Shown here: positions 23,807 through 33,334 of the stretch, piece after piece
Numbering within the stretch: the first letter of the stretch is position 1
How the letters are laid out: each line of letters starts with the position of its first letter
From: Micromonospora rifamycinica
GTDB lineage: Bacteria; Actinomycetota; Actinomycetes; Mycobacteriales; Micromonosporaceae
Direction of reading: 5' to 3'
Assembly: GCF_900090265.1 (NCBI RefSeq)
Contig: NZ_LT607752.1
Span: forward strand, 4,712,001-4,776,000
DNA length: 64,000 nt
Program-made: the position numbers and the translations under genes
Notes under the pieces: model-generated
Told to the model about the DNA's origin: nothing
The model's database searches: none
What the model saw: only the letters and a program-made list of their open reading frames with translations

Positions 23807-26800
23807 CTACCAAAATACTGGGACCCGCCATGTCCTGTGACTCCCCTTAATGCCCGGGTTCCACCGGTCGATCTGGAAGTGTTTCCTATTGCCAAGTCTA
23901 CCGAACGGATGCGGCTTGCGGTCATATCCAATCCGCCACCCGGTCCGCTTTCCGTTGTACTGCAGCCTCTTTCTCTCCCAGCTGCTACCCTTGAACTTTT
24001 TAAGCGTGCGACCAGCAAGGGTGGCAAACCGACCCAGTTGCCATCTGCTGAACTTCGAGTAGGCGCGTCTACTGCCATCAATTGCGCGTTGCAGCCATCT
24101 CTTTACCGGCCTTTTCCAGCCGTAGTCGCTGCTGCAGCCGCATTCTGCCCGCTTTCCGTCGAGGTCGGAGCAGTTGACCGGGTCTGCTCCGCAGTATTCG
24201 TAGGGGTTGGCGCTGCCACCGTAGACGGGGTCGATCTGCAGGAAGCGGCCGGTGGCGGTGTTGTAGAGGCGGACGCCCATCAGGAGCATGCCTGACGGAG
24301 TGTCGGCGGCACGTTGCTTGGCGCCGAGCCAGCCGTACCGCTGCTTGCCGATGTCGTCGCTGTTGCGTGGAGTACCGTACTCGGTGGTTTCACTGGTACG
24401 GGACAGGCCTTCGTCGCCGGCGTGGAGGGCGGCGACCAGGTCGCCGTGCAGGCTTGTAATCTGCCAATCCACCTGACCGCTGTCGCTGTCATAGATGCCT
24501 GCTGTGGCCGATAGCCCTGACAACGGTCGGGTGAACCGACCCGGCGTCTCTTGTGTCCACGAGGGGCTGTCATCGTCGCCGTCGTAGTGGTGTACGGACT
24601 CGACCGCCGTGCCGCTGACGTTGTCGGTCCAGGATCGAACCCGCTCGCCAGTGACGTCGAGGGTGTAGTCGGTCGTGCGGCTGGCCTGGGTGATGGTGTC
24701 GACCAGATCGGTGGAGTGGTAGGTGACCGTGACGTCGCCGTCGGTCGGGTTGGCTGTGTCGACTGCCGGTACGGTCTTCGTCCGGCCCAGGGTGTCGTAG
24801 ACGTACCCGGCCGTGTTCACTCGATCGGCTGTGTCGTAGGTCCAGGTGCGCGACGATGCCGTCGTAGTGGTCTGGCAGGAGCCGTCTCCGGCTGGTGCGT
24901 ATTCGGCCAGGCTTGTCCGGTTGGATGAGGTGCTGAACCCGTACAACCTGGTCGTGCACTGACTGCCGACGATGTCGTTGATCGATGTGAGTCGGCCTGT
25001 TTGGTCGTAGGTGTAGCTCTGCTCCGACAGACTCGACGTCCGCTGCCGCCATTGGCCATGCGCCGACTCGGTCACCGACTCGGTGTAGAGGGTGCAGTCC
25101 GCCGCCGCGCAGCCCGGCTTGACGTAGATCAGGCCAACCTGCGTGCCGGTCTCGTCGGTTTCCGTAGCCACCTGTACCCCGTTCGGCCACAACTCCGAAG
25201 CTAGGTTGCCGTCGGCGTCGTAGCTTCCGGAGAACGTCCCGCCCTGCGAGTCGGCGACCGAGGTCAGCAGGCCACGTCGCTCGCTGCCACCGTCGTAGGT
25301 GTAGGTCCGGGTGGCCTTACCGTCGGTGCTGGTCGCCACCCGTCCGAGCAGGTCGTAGGTGGTCGTCGAGACGACTCCGTCGGTGTCGGCGTAGGAGGTC
25401 TGTCGACCGAGGGTGTCATAGCCCTTGATGGTTTGGGCAGTCGCCAGCCCGCCGACCATCTGCTGTACCCGCAACAACCGTCCGGTCGCCTGGTCGTACA
25501 CGTTGCGGATAATCGGCACCGCGGTGCCGAGCCCCGACGCTACCGCCACCGTGGTCTCATACGCCCGGCCTGCCCCGTCGTAGCTGGTGGTGGAGGTCCG
25601 CAGTGTTCCGGTGCTGGTCTTCTCTGTCACCAGCCGTGACTGGTTGAACATGTCGTAGGTGGTTACCGTGGTCGGCAACTCCGGTCCGGACGCGGCTTGG
25701 CCGCCTGGCTGCACCCGGCACGGCAGGTTCGCCCACTCCGGTTTGAGGTCGCACTCGGTGTAGCCGGAGCCGGACGTGGCCTGGTAATAGACCGTTCTGC
25801 GGGTCGACGGCGTGGTGGTGCTGGTGCCCCCGGCTGGCGTAGTCGTGGAGGTGGTCAGGCCGGTGATCGGGTCGTATGCGGTCCGGGTCGTTTGGGCCAG
25901 GCCGGTGGGGTCGACCGTCACCACCGTCGGCTGCCGCAGAGCCCAGTCGTAGGCGGTGGTGGTGGTCCGTATGTCGGCGTCGGCCTCCACGCCGTTGGCG
26001 TCCCACATCCGGACGCCGGTCTCCTGCTTGGTGATCAGGTTGTATGGTCCACCGGTGGTCGGTGCGCCCTGGTCATAGGTGTTCTTGGTGAGTTTGCGTC
26101 CTCGCACCTTGATCCCGTCGGGGAGCATGACGTCGTGCTCCGGTTCGAGGGTGCTGGTGAGTCGCTGCCCGTCAGAGGAGTAGATGTTCAGTGCTGAGTA
26201 GCTTCGAGCGAGCGTGCTCTCCGCTGCGGCGTCATCGGTCGCGCTGACACTCAATGCACGGGCGCGGTTGCCGGCGGTCAGCGTGCGGATGGTGTTTCCC
26301 CATTGGTCGTACCAGGTGGCGCTGATGTGCCCACCTGGCGTCGCGGTGTCGACTTGGCGGGCGTTGGCGTCCAGGTATGTCACCGTCGCCCGCTCGTACG
26401 AGGAAGGAAGGGTACCGGTTGCTGGGCTGCCGGTCGGTACCTGGCTTGCCGGGAAGACCGCAGTGGCGTCCGTCGGTGCCTCTGGCTGTGTCCAGCGGCT
26501 GGTCTGTGCCGGCGACAGGTCATATGGAGCCCCAGCCCCAGAGGTCGGCACCTTGTAGATCACGGTCTGGGTTGCGGTGCCGGCACTCAGCGCCGACCGG
26601 GTGACCTTGTGTAGCCGGCCCTTACCCGGGTCGCCGGGGATGGTGGTGTAGGTGAGCTGCCACGGCTCCTCGGCGACGGGTGTGATGGCGCTGAGGATGC
26701 CGTCACTGTTGTAGTCGTAGGTCTCCCGGAGTCGCCGCAGTGTGCCGCTTTCGTTCCAGTCCAGACGGGGATCCCAGGTGGCGCGCAGTCGGCCTACGTT

Positions 26801-29800
26801 GTCGTAGGCGTAGCGGGTCATCGAGACGGTCCGCATTGCTGGGGTGGGCAAGTCGGGATCCCAGGCGGTGAATGCGATCTCCTTTACCCGGCCGATGTGG
26901 TCGCCCCACCCGGACTCGGCCGTGCCGGTGGCGGTCGTCGTGGTGGCGTAGGTGAGGGTCAGCGCCCGGCAGCCCCGGGTCAGAGTCGCGCAGTTGACGC
27001 CGTCCGCGACCGGGGCAAGCATCCGCGTCGGACGGACGATCTCCTTTCCGTCGATGGTGACTCTTTCCCAGCTCAGCGTAGTGGTCTGGTTGCTGCCGGG
27101 CACGGTCACTGAGGTGGGGAAGTACTTGCCGGTGGCGGTGCCGGTGACTCGGGTGAAGAGAACGGTGTTGCCGTCCTCGTCGGTCAACGAGTAGGAGTCA
27201 CTGCCGCTGCTGTAGGTCAGCTTCAGGAACTCCATTCCGATCTCGGGGTCATAGGCGGTGGCGGTGCGTTTGGTGAAGCCGATCGTGTCGCCCTCTGGCA
27301 GCCCGACCTGCACCAACGAGCCGTAGACGGTCAAGGACGTGTACGGCGATTCGGCCTCGTCCACCACTGCGCCAGAGACCCAGCCGGGCCCGAACATGTT
27401 TGCCGTGTCGGTCTCAGCGGCCCGCCGGGTGTTGTAGGAGCGGGTGACCGTCAGGTCGGTGCCGTAGGAGCTGACCGACGCATCGGTGTCCGACAGCGTG
27501 TAGTTACCGGTGATCAGGTTGGCCGAGCCGGGGCCGATCTCCTGCTCGGCTGCCGATGCCTGGTCGCGGTCAAAGGTGATCTTCACCGGGCTGGATGTGC
27601 CACCTGTCCCGCCCGTGAACACCCCGCGTAGCTGCAGCGGGCCGTTGCGGGCGATCGATTCGGCGTCGGCCGCCGCGACAGTGGCCTCGACGTCCCAGTT
27701 AAGCTTCGGGAAGATGCCGCCACCACTGGTCGGTAGCGGCCAGGTCACCGCGCCGCCGCCGGCCGCTACCGTGACGTGCCCGGCTGGGATGTTCACCCAG
27801 GTGTCGGCGTCACCGCGTCGCCACTGGTAGGTCACCCCGGTTGCCGCAGCCTGGCCAACACCGGTGATCGCGGTCTTAGCCGCAGTAATGTCACCTTCCT
27901 TCGGGGCGGTCACCGCGCCGGAGCCCACGTTGAAGGTGTACGTCCGGATCGCCGACTGGTTGCCGGCCCGGTCCCTCGACCGCACGTACAGTGTCTGTGG
28001 GCCGTCCGCCGTGGGGGTGATGGAGACCGTGGCGTTCGCGCCGAGGCTCGGTGCGTTCACCGTCTGGTTCGGCGGGTTGACGTTCAGGCCGTACTCATAC
28101 ATGGCCACATCGGACACTCCCGAGGCACCGAAGGTGAAGCTTCCGGCCGTGCCGGCCGTGCCGGCCCACTGTCCTGCCGGGTACACCGTGGACGACACCG
28201 TCGGTGTCGCCGCGGGTGCGACGGTGTCGATGATCAGCCCGCAGTACCCGGTCCACGGCCCGTCGACCAGGCCGTCGTTACCGCGCACCCGCCATGAGTA
28301 GGTGCCACCCTCGCTGAATGCACCCGCCGGCACGGAGGCCGCCAGCCAGGAGCCCGACGCACCCGGCCCGACGATCACCCCTCCGATCCGGGTGCCGCCG
28401 CCGGTCAGCCACTCAAACTCGGCCCTGACCTGCGACCCTTCCGCATCGGTGGTCTGTGCCCGCAACTGCGGGGTCGTCGTGTTGACATAAGGAGTGCTCG
28501 CCCCCGTCGCGCACGGGGTCGACGGGACGGTTGCCCGCGCCGTCACCGTCGGCGGCGACTGGTAGGTCAACGTCACGTACGGGTCGTTCGTGCCCTCCAC
28601 CGAATGGAACCGCTTCCAGCCGAGGCTGTCAGTCTCCGAGGTCGCCCGCAAACCGACATTCGCCGAGGTCGCCCCGCTGTTGGCCGTTGACGCGAAAACG
28701 CCGGTCACGGAGACGTTCGCCCAACCCGCCGCGCAGGAGGAACTGTAGCCCTTGGTGGTCGAGGTGGTTCCTCTCTGTTCCCGCCACGTCGGCTGGGCGG
28801 TCCAGCGGGCACTGGTGTCGACGTAGTCGACCCGCCACGCTTCCCACTGCCGAGCCGTGCAGCTGTACGAATGGTGGTTCCACAGGTACAACGTGGCAGC
28901 CTGCACCTGCTTGCCCGAGAGCCAACTCAGGTTGCGGAAGCTCAGAAACGACCGTGCCTTCGTGGTCCCGCCGTCGTATGTCCCGAGCTTCAACTCGGTG
29001 GCCGCCGACTGATCAGAGCTGTAATCGGTCTGCACGAACGCGTCGTAGTTGGGGTTCAGAGTGACCGCCGGATCGATAGTCACCGGGAACACCGTCGCGG
29101 GGTCGGTCAACCACTCCTCGTCCGGGTTCAGCGTCACCGCCAGTCGACCGGCCTTCGCCGCACCGACCGTCTTGGCGACGGCAGTGCGGCGCATCTTCTC
29201 ACCCGACCGTGGATCAACCTGTGCGTCCCACATCTCCGGCTGCGGCGACACCCCGATCGCTGACCCGGTCTGATTCCGAATCTCGAAGCCACCATGGTGG
29301 TCCTCGACCAACGACACCCCCTTGCCCCGCAGAAGCAGGGCAAGGTCGCCGACCTGGGCCACCGCTGCCCGATCCTTGACCACCAGGAACTGTTCGAACC
29401 CGGTCCGGGTGGCCTCAACCACCAGGTCGACACCGGGACGCACCTCCGAATAGGTCGCCTTCGTGCCATCCACCACCGGGGCCGGCAGCCGGCCGGCCCA
29501 GCCCAGCGACACTGTCCCGCCGTCCGTCGAAATCGTCGCCAGATCGTGCTCGCCCTCGCCTGCCGGACCGGACAGCCGCAGGCCCGCCGGATGCGCCTTG
29601 GTCACCACCGAGCCGTCAGCCTGCGGTGCGAGCGAGAAGTCCACGGGCATCCACCCGCCATTCTCCTTATCCCGTAGCCGCACCGGGCCGAGGTGAACCT
29701 CTGCCTCCACCCGGCCGTCGGGGAGCGCCCAGAACTCCGACGTCTCCGAAGTCGTCCCCGAGATTCGGACCTTCTTCTTGCTCAACCGCGCTGTCGCCAG

Positions 29801-30016
29801 CGCCGCCGCCTCGTCCGGCCGCTCGAGTACCTGCGCTTCCGCAGCAGCGCGCTCGACGGGCTGCGGCGCTGCGGCGACCGGCCGCGCGGTCACCCAATCC
29901 GCCATCGTTGCCGCCAACACCACTGACAGGCCAGCGGCCACCATCCGCCCCGGACCGCAACGTGACAGCCGCGGAATCCGGGACACAGAGCCCCAAATGG
30001 ATGTCCTTCGTCTCAC
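23807..30016 (-). CDS. Rhs-repeat polymorphic toxin
   Basis: The 2069-aa protein has an N-terminal signal or anchor (VAAGLSVVLAATMADWVTA). A DNRLRE-type domain (about residues 310-470; DAFVQTDYSSDQSAATELKL) and Ig-like/FN3-like stretches follow. Then comes a long series of YD/Rhs repeats, for example YDTLGRQTSYADTDG and YDLLGRVATSTDG. The Rhs-associated core (DPVYGGSANPYEYCGADPVN, ending SDLDGK) precedes a variable tip of about 74 residues after WQLG. The tip is basic and His/Trp-rich (GWRIGYDRKPHPFGRLGNRK, HFQIDRW). The shell encloses the toxin and self-cleaves in known members. GTG 30016 has AGGAGG four bases upstream. The tip's activity is unknown; a nuclease is my guess. Confidence 0.9.
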   Translation of the reverse strand: MRRRTSIWGSVSRIPRLSRCGPGRMVAAGLSVVLAATMADWVTARPVAAAPQPVERAAAEAQVLERPDEAAALATARLSKKKVRISGTTSETSEFWALPDGRVEAEVHLGPVRLRDKENGGWMPVDFSLAPQADGSVVTKAHPAGLRLSGPAGEGEHDLATISTDGGTVSLGWAGRLPAPVVDGTKATYSEVRPGVDLVVEATRTGFEQFLVVKDRAAVAQVGDLALLLRGKGVSLVEDHHGGFEIRNQTGSAIGVSPQPEMWDAQVDPRSGEKMRRTAVAKTVGAAKAGRLAVTLNPDEEWLTDPATVFPVTIDPAVTLNPNYDAFVQTDYSSDQSAATELKLGTYDGGTTKARSFLSFRNLSWLSGKQVQAATLYLWNHHSYSCTARQWEAWRVDYVDTSARWTAQPTWREQRGTTSTTKGYSSSCAAGWANVSVTGVFASTANSGATSANVGLRATSETDSLGWKRFHSVEGTNDPYVTLTYQSPPTVTARATVPSTPCATGASTPYVNTTTPQLRAQTTDAEGSQVRAEFEWLTGGGTRIGGVIVGPGASGSWLAASVPAGAFSEGGTYSWRVRGNDGLVDGPWTGYCGLIIDTVAPAATPTVSSTVYPAGQWAGTAGTAGSFTFGASGVSDVAMYEYGLNVNPPNQTVNAPSLGANATVSITPTADGPQTLYVRSRDRAGNQSAIRTYTFNVGSGAVTAPKEGDITAAKTAITGVGQAAATGVTYQWRRGDADTWVNIPAGHVTVAAGGGAVTWPLPTSGGGIFPKLNWDVEATVAAADAESIARNGPLQLRGVFTGGTGGTSSPVKITFDRDQASAAEQEIGPGSANLITGNYTLSDTDASVSSYGTDLTVTRSYNTRRAAETDTANMFGPGWVSGAVVDEAESPYTSLTVYGSLVQVGLPEGDTIGFTKRTATAYDPEIGMEFLKLTYSSGSDSYSLTDEDGNTVLFTRVTGTATGKYFPTSVTVPGSNQTTTLSWERVTIDGKEIVRPTRMLAPVADGVNCATLTRGCRALTLTYATTTTATGTAESGWGDHIGRVKEIAFTAWDPDLPTPAMRTVSMTRYAYDNVGRLRATWDPRLDWNESGTLRRLRETYDYNSDGILSAITPVAEEPWQLTYTTIPGDPGKGRLHKVTRSALSAGTATQTVIYKVPTSGAGAPYDLSPAQTSRWTQPEAPTDATAVFPASQVPTGSPATGTLPSSYERATVTYLDANARQVDTATPGGHISATWYDQWGNTIRTLTAGNRARALSVSATDDAAAESTLARSYSALNIYSSDGQRLTSTLEPEHDVMLPDGIKVRGRKLTKNTYDQGAPTTGGPYNLITKQETGVRMWDANGVEADADIRTTTTAYDWALRQPTVVTVDPTGLAQTTRTAYDPITGLTTSTTTPAGGTSTTTPSTRRTVYYQATSGSGYTECDLKPEWANLPCRVQPGGQAASGPELPTTVTTYDMFNQSRLVTEKTSTGTLRTSTTSYDGAGRAYETTVAVASGLGTAVPIIRNVYDQATGRLLRVQQMVGGLATAQTIKGYDTLGRQTSYADTDGVVSTTTYDLLGRVATSTDGKATRTYTYDGGSERRGLLTSVADSQGGTFSGSYDADGNLASELWPNGVQVATETDETGTQVGLIYVKPGCAAADCTLYTESVTESAHGQWRQRTSSLSEQSYTYDQTGRLTSINDIVGSQCTTRLYGFSTSSNRTSLAEYAPAGDGSCQTTTTASSRTWTYDTADRVNTAGYVYDTLGRTKTVPAVDTANPTDGDVTVTYHSTDLVDTITQASRTTDYTLDVTGERVRSWTDNVSGTAVESVHHYDGDDDSPSWTQETPGRFTRPLSGLSATAGIYDSDSGQVDWQITSLHGDLVAALHAGDEGLSRTSETTEYGTPRNSDDIGKQRYGWLGAKQRAADTPSGMLLMGVRLYNTATGRFLQIDPVYGGSANPYEYCGADPVNCSDLDGKRAECGCSSDYGWKRPVKRWLQRAIDGSRRAYSKFSRWQLGRFATLAGRTLKKFKGSSWERKRLQYNGKRTGWRIGYDRKPHPFGRLGNRKHFQIDRWNPGIKGSHRTWRVPVFW
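24032..24482 (-). repeat. 451-bp direct repeat, copy in the full-length Rhs gene
   Basis: This is the partner of 22824-23274, with three mismatches by eye. It covers the Rhs core from SGQVDWQ to the tip boundary WQLG and gives enough homology for recombination that would swap tips. Confidence 0.92.
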
Positions 30017-30136
30017 TGACCCTCCTAAATCTTTGACCAGGAGTGATCAGGGGAACACATAGTGAGTTGATCATCACCAACTGTGTAGGCGGAAAGATCA
30101 TCGATCTAGATGGTTGTCACAGAGCCGCATCATCCG

Positions 30137-30660
30137 CTACAAAGGTTGTAAGACCTGAGCTATCTCGGGCCACTCGAGCGGCGGCCGCCCGACGTTGCCG
30201 AAGGTCGGCTTGCCGCGTTCCAGGTCGACGATCACGGTCGAGTCGTTGTCCGGTGTACGAGAGCGCAGAGCGCGACCGTCTCCCGCGGTCAGGCCACGAT
30301 CCCGGAAGAAGTCGTCGTAGCCCTTGTGTTCGCTGCCCGTACACGCTATGACCTGGTCCCGGGCGCAGTCGCAGTAGTAGGCGAGCGCGGCGGCGAGGAG
30401 CCGGTCGATGGTCTCGCGGTGCTGCGGGCGTAGTCGGACTGGAACAGCGGACCCTCGTACTCACTCGGACCGAGGCCGAGACACTCCATCGCATTGCGGA
30501 TGCCCTGGATCCACTCCGGGCGGTTCCGTCGATCCGCAGCGCCATCGTCCCGCTCGACTGTCGGGTCAGCACCCAGTTGAACAGGACGGACCGGCCATGC
30601 CCGCGTGGAACATGCCCCCGGGGAGGGTGCGAAGGGAACGCCGAGAGCGGGACTGGCCAC
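30137..30660 (-). pseudogene. Glutamyl-tRNA synthetase-like pseudogene (N-terminal part, several frameshifts)
   Basis: Pieces of one protein appear in different minus-strand frames in the right order. They are VPFAPSPG (the class I signature start), HAGHGRSVLFNWVLTRQSSG (HIGH-type motif), NRPEWIQGIRNAMECLGLG, EGPLFQSDYAR, RETIDRLLAAALAYYCDC, GYDDFFRDRGLTAGDGRALR and TVIVDLERGKPTFGN. These match the N-terminal catalytic region of GluRS/GltX-type enzymes. At least three frame changes break it and the C-terminal half (KMSKS, anticodon domain) is missing, so it cannot be functional. A start similar to GTG at 30660 survives. It lies between the Rhs gene and an IS remnant. Confidence 0.8.
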
Positions 30661-30849
30661 GGATGGCCGGCTACCGAACGCGATCAGCCTTACCTGTATC
30701 CGCCCCCGGAGCCTCCGGGCCGGGGCGTCGTATCCCTGCCCGGGCAACGAATCGCCGAGACAGTCACTGTCGCCTCGGCCGCACCCAAGGATGACTCGTG
30801 CGACCCGCTGTGGCCGAGGGGTCACCTGTCGGCACACGGCGCAACTCGT

Positions 30850-30999
30850 CCGCAACCGAGGCCCCGAGGCGCGGGCTCGACGACCCGGAGGCGGCCACCG
30901 TCGAGTACATCGACTGGCACAACAGCCGCCGCTTGTCGCCGCTTGTTCGGCGCACTCGGGCATGTCCCGCTCGTCGAGCACGAGGAGCCGGTGTGGGTA
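30850..30999 (+). pseudogene. IS3-family transposase C-terminal remnant
   Basis: Plus-strand fragments EAATVEYIDWHNSRRL and, in another frame, RLFGALGHVPLVEHEEP together match the C-terminal end of IS3-type OrfB transposases (typical YIDWYNxRRLHxxLGxxPPxExE). The frame changes between them. No catalytic DDE part and no terminal inverted repeats are visible, so this is only a decayed tail. Confidence 0.7.
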
Positions 31000-31118
31000 G
31001 CCGGACCGCGATGGTGAGACGATCTGTGGTCACCAGCACGGTCTGTTACACCGCTTCGAAGGGCGAGGCGCAGGCGAACCCGACCCGACGGAGGAGTTCG
31101 GGTAATCTGTGGCGCAGC

Positions 31119-31193
31119 GGGCCGTTAGCTCAATGGCAGAGCTGAGGACTTTTAATCCTTAGGTTCTGGGTTCGAGTCCCAGGCGGCCTACCA
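31119..31193 (+). tRNA. tRNA-Lys (anticodon TTT)
   Basis: A full cloverleaf can be drawn. The acceptor arm GGGCCGT pairs with GCGGCCT (two G-U pairs), the D arm is GCTC...GAGC, and the anticodon stem GAGGA/TCCTT carries the loop CTTTTAA (anticodon TTT). The T arm is CTGGG-TTCGAGT-CCCAG, with discriminator A and encoded CCA. It stands at the right border of the Rhs/pseudogene zone, a usual place for integration. I found no second copy of its 3' end in the window. Confidence 0.95.
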
Positions 31194-31897
31194 TCTGAAC
31201 TGTGGAAACAGGCGGTCGTTGTTTTATTTGATCGCTCTTCTGTTCGAATATTGTCTGATTTGAGGCATTTCCGCGAGTATCTGTGGAGCGCCCGCCCCGG
31301 GAATGGCAGGGGCGACGAGCATGCAGCCCATCGTCACGGCGGGGTTCGCTGGCTCGGGTGCCCCCTGACGAGTGCGGTGCGGACGAGGTCTGACCGACGC
31401 CGACTCCGGCCACACCGCGCCCTCCTGCTCGGCGACGTTGCCGATCCGCTGCTTGACGCCTGGCCGTCGACGTCTTCACCGCCCGCCAACCCGGACCTGA
31501 CGACCGGTGCATCATCCTGCAGTGCGCCGACCAGGGCAGAGGCTCGTGTGGCCCGCTGTGCCACAGGTTGGCCGAGCGTCATTTCCCGGGTCGGGTTTGC
31601 CCGTGGGTGGCCCATCGGCGTGGTGGGGTCCACCGGCCCGGATGCCGTCACGGGTATCGCGGGGCGTGCCGGTGGGAGTGGTCACCGTCGTGACCGGCTG
31701 CCACGAGTGGCCGTACCTGATCCGGCATGGGAGTGCGCCGGCCGTGTGGAGCGGACGCCGTACCAACCGGTCGAAACGGGTCACCCGGTCACGCGCCGGG
31801 CGGTGACCAGCGGTTTTCCGGGGAGTTCGTGGTCTAAAGTGACGACGGTCACAGGAGATCGGGATCCGATCCCGGTCGCCCGGTCGTCTTACCGGGT
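31194..31897. other. Intergenic stretch between tRNA-Lys and the sigma-factor operon
   Basis: About 700 bp without a gene I can support. The first 70 bp after the tRNA are AT-richer, and the rest has normal high GC. Frames open in several directions are low-complexity shadows with no family resemblance. The last part should hold the promoter of the sigma-factor operon; I could not pick out reliable -35/-10 elements. Confidence 0.45.
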
Positions 31898-32467
31898 GTG
31901 AGAACAGACCTGGACGCGGCTGACGAGGGCGAACTCGTGCGACGCGTCGCCCGTGGAGACCGGCGGGCGTTCGACGAGCTCTACCGGCGTACCTCGCCGT
32001 GGCTGGAGGTACGGCTGCGTCGCCGCTGCGCCGACCCCGACGTGGTCGCCGAGGTGCTCCAGGACACCTACCTGACGGTCTGGCGGGCGGCGGGCAGCTT
32101 CGCCGGCACCCCCGCCAAGGGCGGTGGCGCGGCGGCGGGGAGCGCCGTGGGCTGGCTGTGGACCATCGCCGCCCACCGCCTGGTCGACGCGTTCCGGCAC
32201 CGGGCGCGTAAGGGGCGGGTGCCGCAGGTGCCGTTGATGCCGAGCACGGCTCCCGCCGCCGAGGACGAGGTGATGGCCAACCGGATCGGCCAGGAGCTGG
32301 AGCAGGCCCTGCTCGTCCTGCCGGCCGAGGTGCGGGCGGCGCTGCGGGCCACGGTCCTCGACGGGCTCTCGACGCGTGAGGCGTCGGTACTGCTCGGCGT
32401 ACCGGAGAACACCGTGAAGTCCCGTGTCCGCCGTGCCCGGATCGCCCTGCGGGAGGCGCTGTCATGA
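31898..32467 (+). CDS. ECF-type RNA polymerase sigma factor
   Basis: The 189-aa protein has sigma region 2 (residues about 12-100; RRAFDELYRRTSPWLEVRLR, DVVAEVLQDTYLTVWRAAG) and region 4 (about 130-185; LVLPAEVRAALRATVLDGLS, TREASVLLGVPENTVKSRVR). An alanine/glycine-rich insertion (AKGGGAAAGSAVG) interrupts region 2. It directs RNA polymerase to specific promoters. It overlaps the next gene (ATGA), a zinc-finger membrane protein that should act as its anti-sigma factor. GTG 31898 has a weak ribosome site. Confidence 0.92.
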   Translation: MRTDLDAADEGELVRRVARGDRRAFDELYRRTSPWLEVRLRRRCADPDVVAEVLQDTYLTVWRAAGSFAGTPAKGGGAAAGSAVGWLWTIAAHRLVDAFRHRARKGRVPQVPLMPSTAPAAEDEVMANRIGQELEQALLVLPAEVRAALRATVLDGLSTREASVLLGVPENTVKSRVRRARIALREALS

Positions 32468-33267
32468 CCACCCATCCCAGTCTGACCCAGATCGACCGCT
32501 ACGCCGCCGGGGATCCGGACCTCGACGAGCCCAGCGTCTGGGCGATCGAGGTGCACCTGGAGGACTGCGCCGACTGCCGGGCCCGCCTGGCCGGCAGCAC
32601 CACCCTGGAGAGCCGGGTCGTGCTCGACCAGGTCGCGGCGGTGCTGGACCGGCGGATCGCGGCGGCGCCACCACCGGTCGGCCGGAGCCGGCCCTGGTCG
32701 GTGCTGCGTCACCGCTGGTTCGTCGGCACGCTGTTCCCGTGGCTGGCCATGACGGCCATGGTGCTCGGGTGCGCGGCCGTCCTCGGCGCGCTGTGGGTCG
32801 GCACCCCCTCGCTGGTGCTGCTGATCGCGCCGCTGGCCCCGCTGCCCGGCGTGGCGGTCGCCTGGCACCGTCGGGCCGACCCGGCCTGGGAGCTGATCGC
32901 CACCACGCCCGCCGCCGGTCTGACGACGCTGCTACGGCGTACGGCTGCGGTGCTGGCGTTCGTCATCCCGGCGCTCGCCCTGGTCGGTGCCGGCACGGGG
33001 GTGTCGATGGCCCTGTTGCTGCTGCCCTGCCTGGCGTTCACCGCCGCCACGCTCCTGCTGGGAACCCTCGTCGGGGTGCGGCGGGCCGCGATCGGACTGG
33101 TCGTGGTCTGGACGCTCGCGGTGGTCACCCCGAGTCTCGTCGCCGCCCGGCTGCCGGCCCTGCTGTCGGCGCAGAGCGCCCGCAGTTGGGCGCTGGCCAC
33201 GGTGTTCCTGACCCTCCTGGCCCTCCTGCGGGTCGACGGATTCCGGCGGCTCTCCCACCACGGGTAG
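32464..33267 (+). CDS. Anti-sigma factor-like zinc-finger membrane protein
   Basis: The 267-aa protein has an N-terminal zinc-finger anti-sigma pattern, HLEDCADCRARL (HxxxCxxC, residues about 28-39). Some six membrane helices follow from residue 90 (WFVGTLFPWLAMTAMVLGCA onward). Known ZAS proteins bind and hold the cognate ECF sigma factor, and the ATGA overlap with the sigma gene supports this. The multi-helix membrane part is larger than the usual single span and resembles a small transporter or sensor, with a possible link to the ABC genes downstream. Confidence 0.8.
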   Translation: MTTHPSLTQIDRYAAGDPDLDEPSVWAIEVHLEDCADCRARLAGSTTLESRVVLDQVAAVLDRRIAAAPPPVGRSRPWSVLRHRWFVGTLFPWLAMTAMVLGCAAVLGALWVGTPSLVLLIAPLAPLPGVAVAWHRRADPAWELIATTPAAGLTTLLRRTAAVLAFVIPALALVGAGTGVSMALLLLPCLAFTAATLLLGTLVGVRRAAIGLVVVWTLAVVTPSLVAARLPALLSAQSARSWALATVFLTLLALLRVDGFRRLSHHG

Positions 33268-33334
33268 CCCCACCCCCACAGACGGCCGACGGCCGTGCCT
33301 CCACGCTGCCCTCTGGCGATCACTGAAGGAGATC

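Noticed and set aside
22824..24482. Possible CRISPR-like or transposon structure from the two 451-bp copies
   Set aside because: The copies are direct, coding for the Rhs core, and flanked by toxin tips; there are no spacers or terminal inverted repeats.
31159..31515. Minus-strand frame ending GRLGLEPRT next to the tRNA gene
   Set aside because: The GLEPRT end is the antisense translation of the tRNA-Lys sequence, a well-known false protein end; nothing in the frame resembles an integrase.
31251..31901. 216-codon plus-strand frame before the sigma factor
   Set aside because: Low-complexity composition with no recognisable domain and no ribosome site; it overlaps the likely promoter of the operon.
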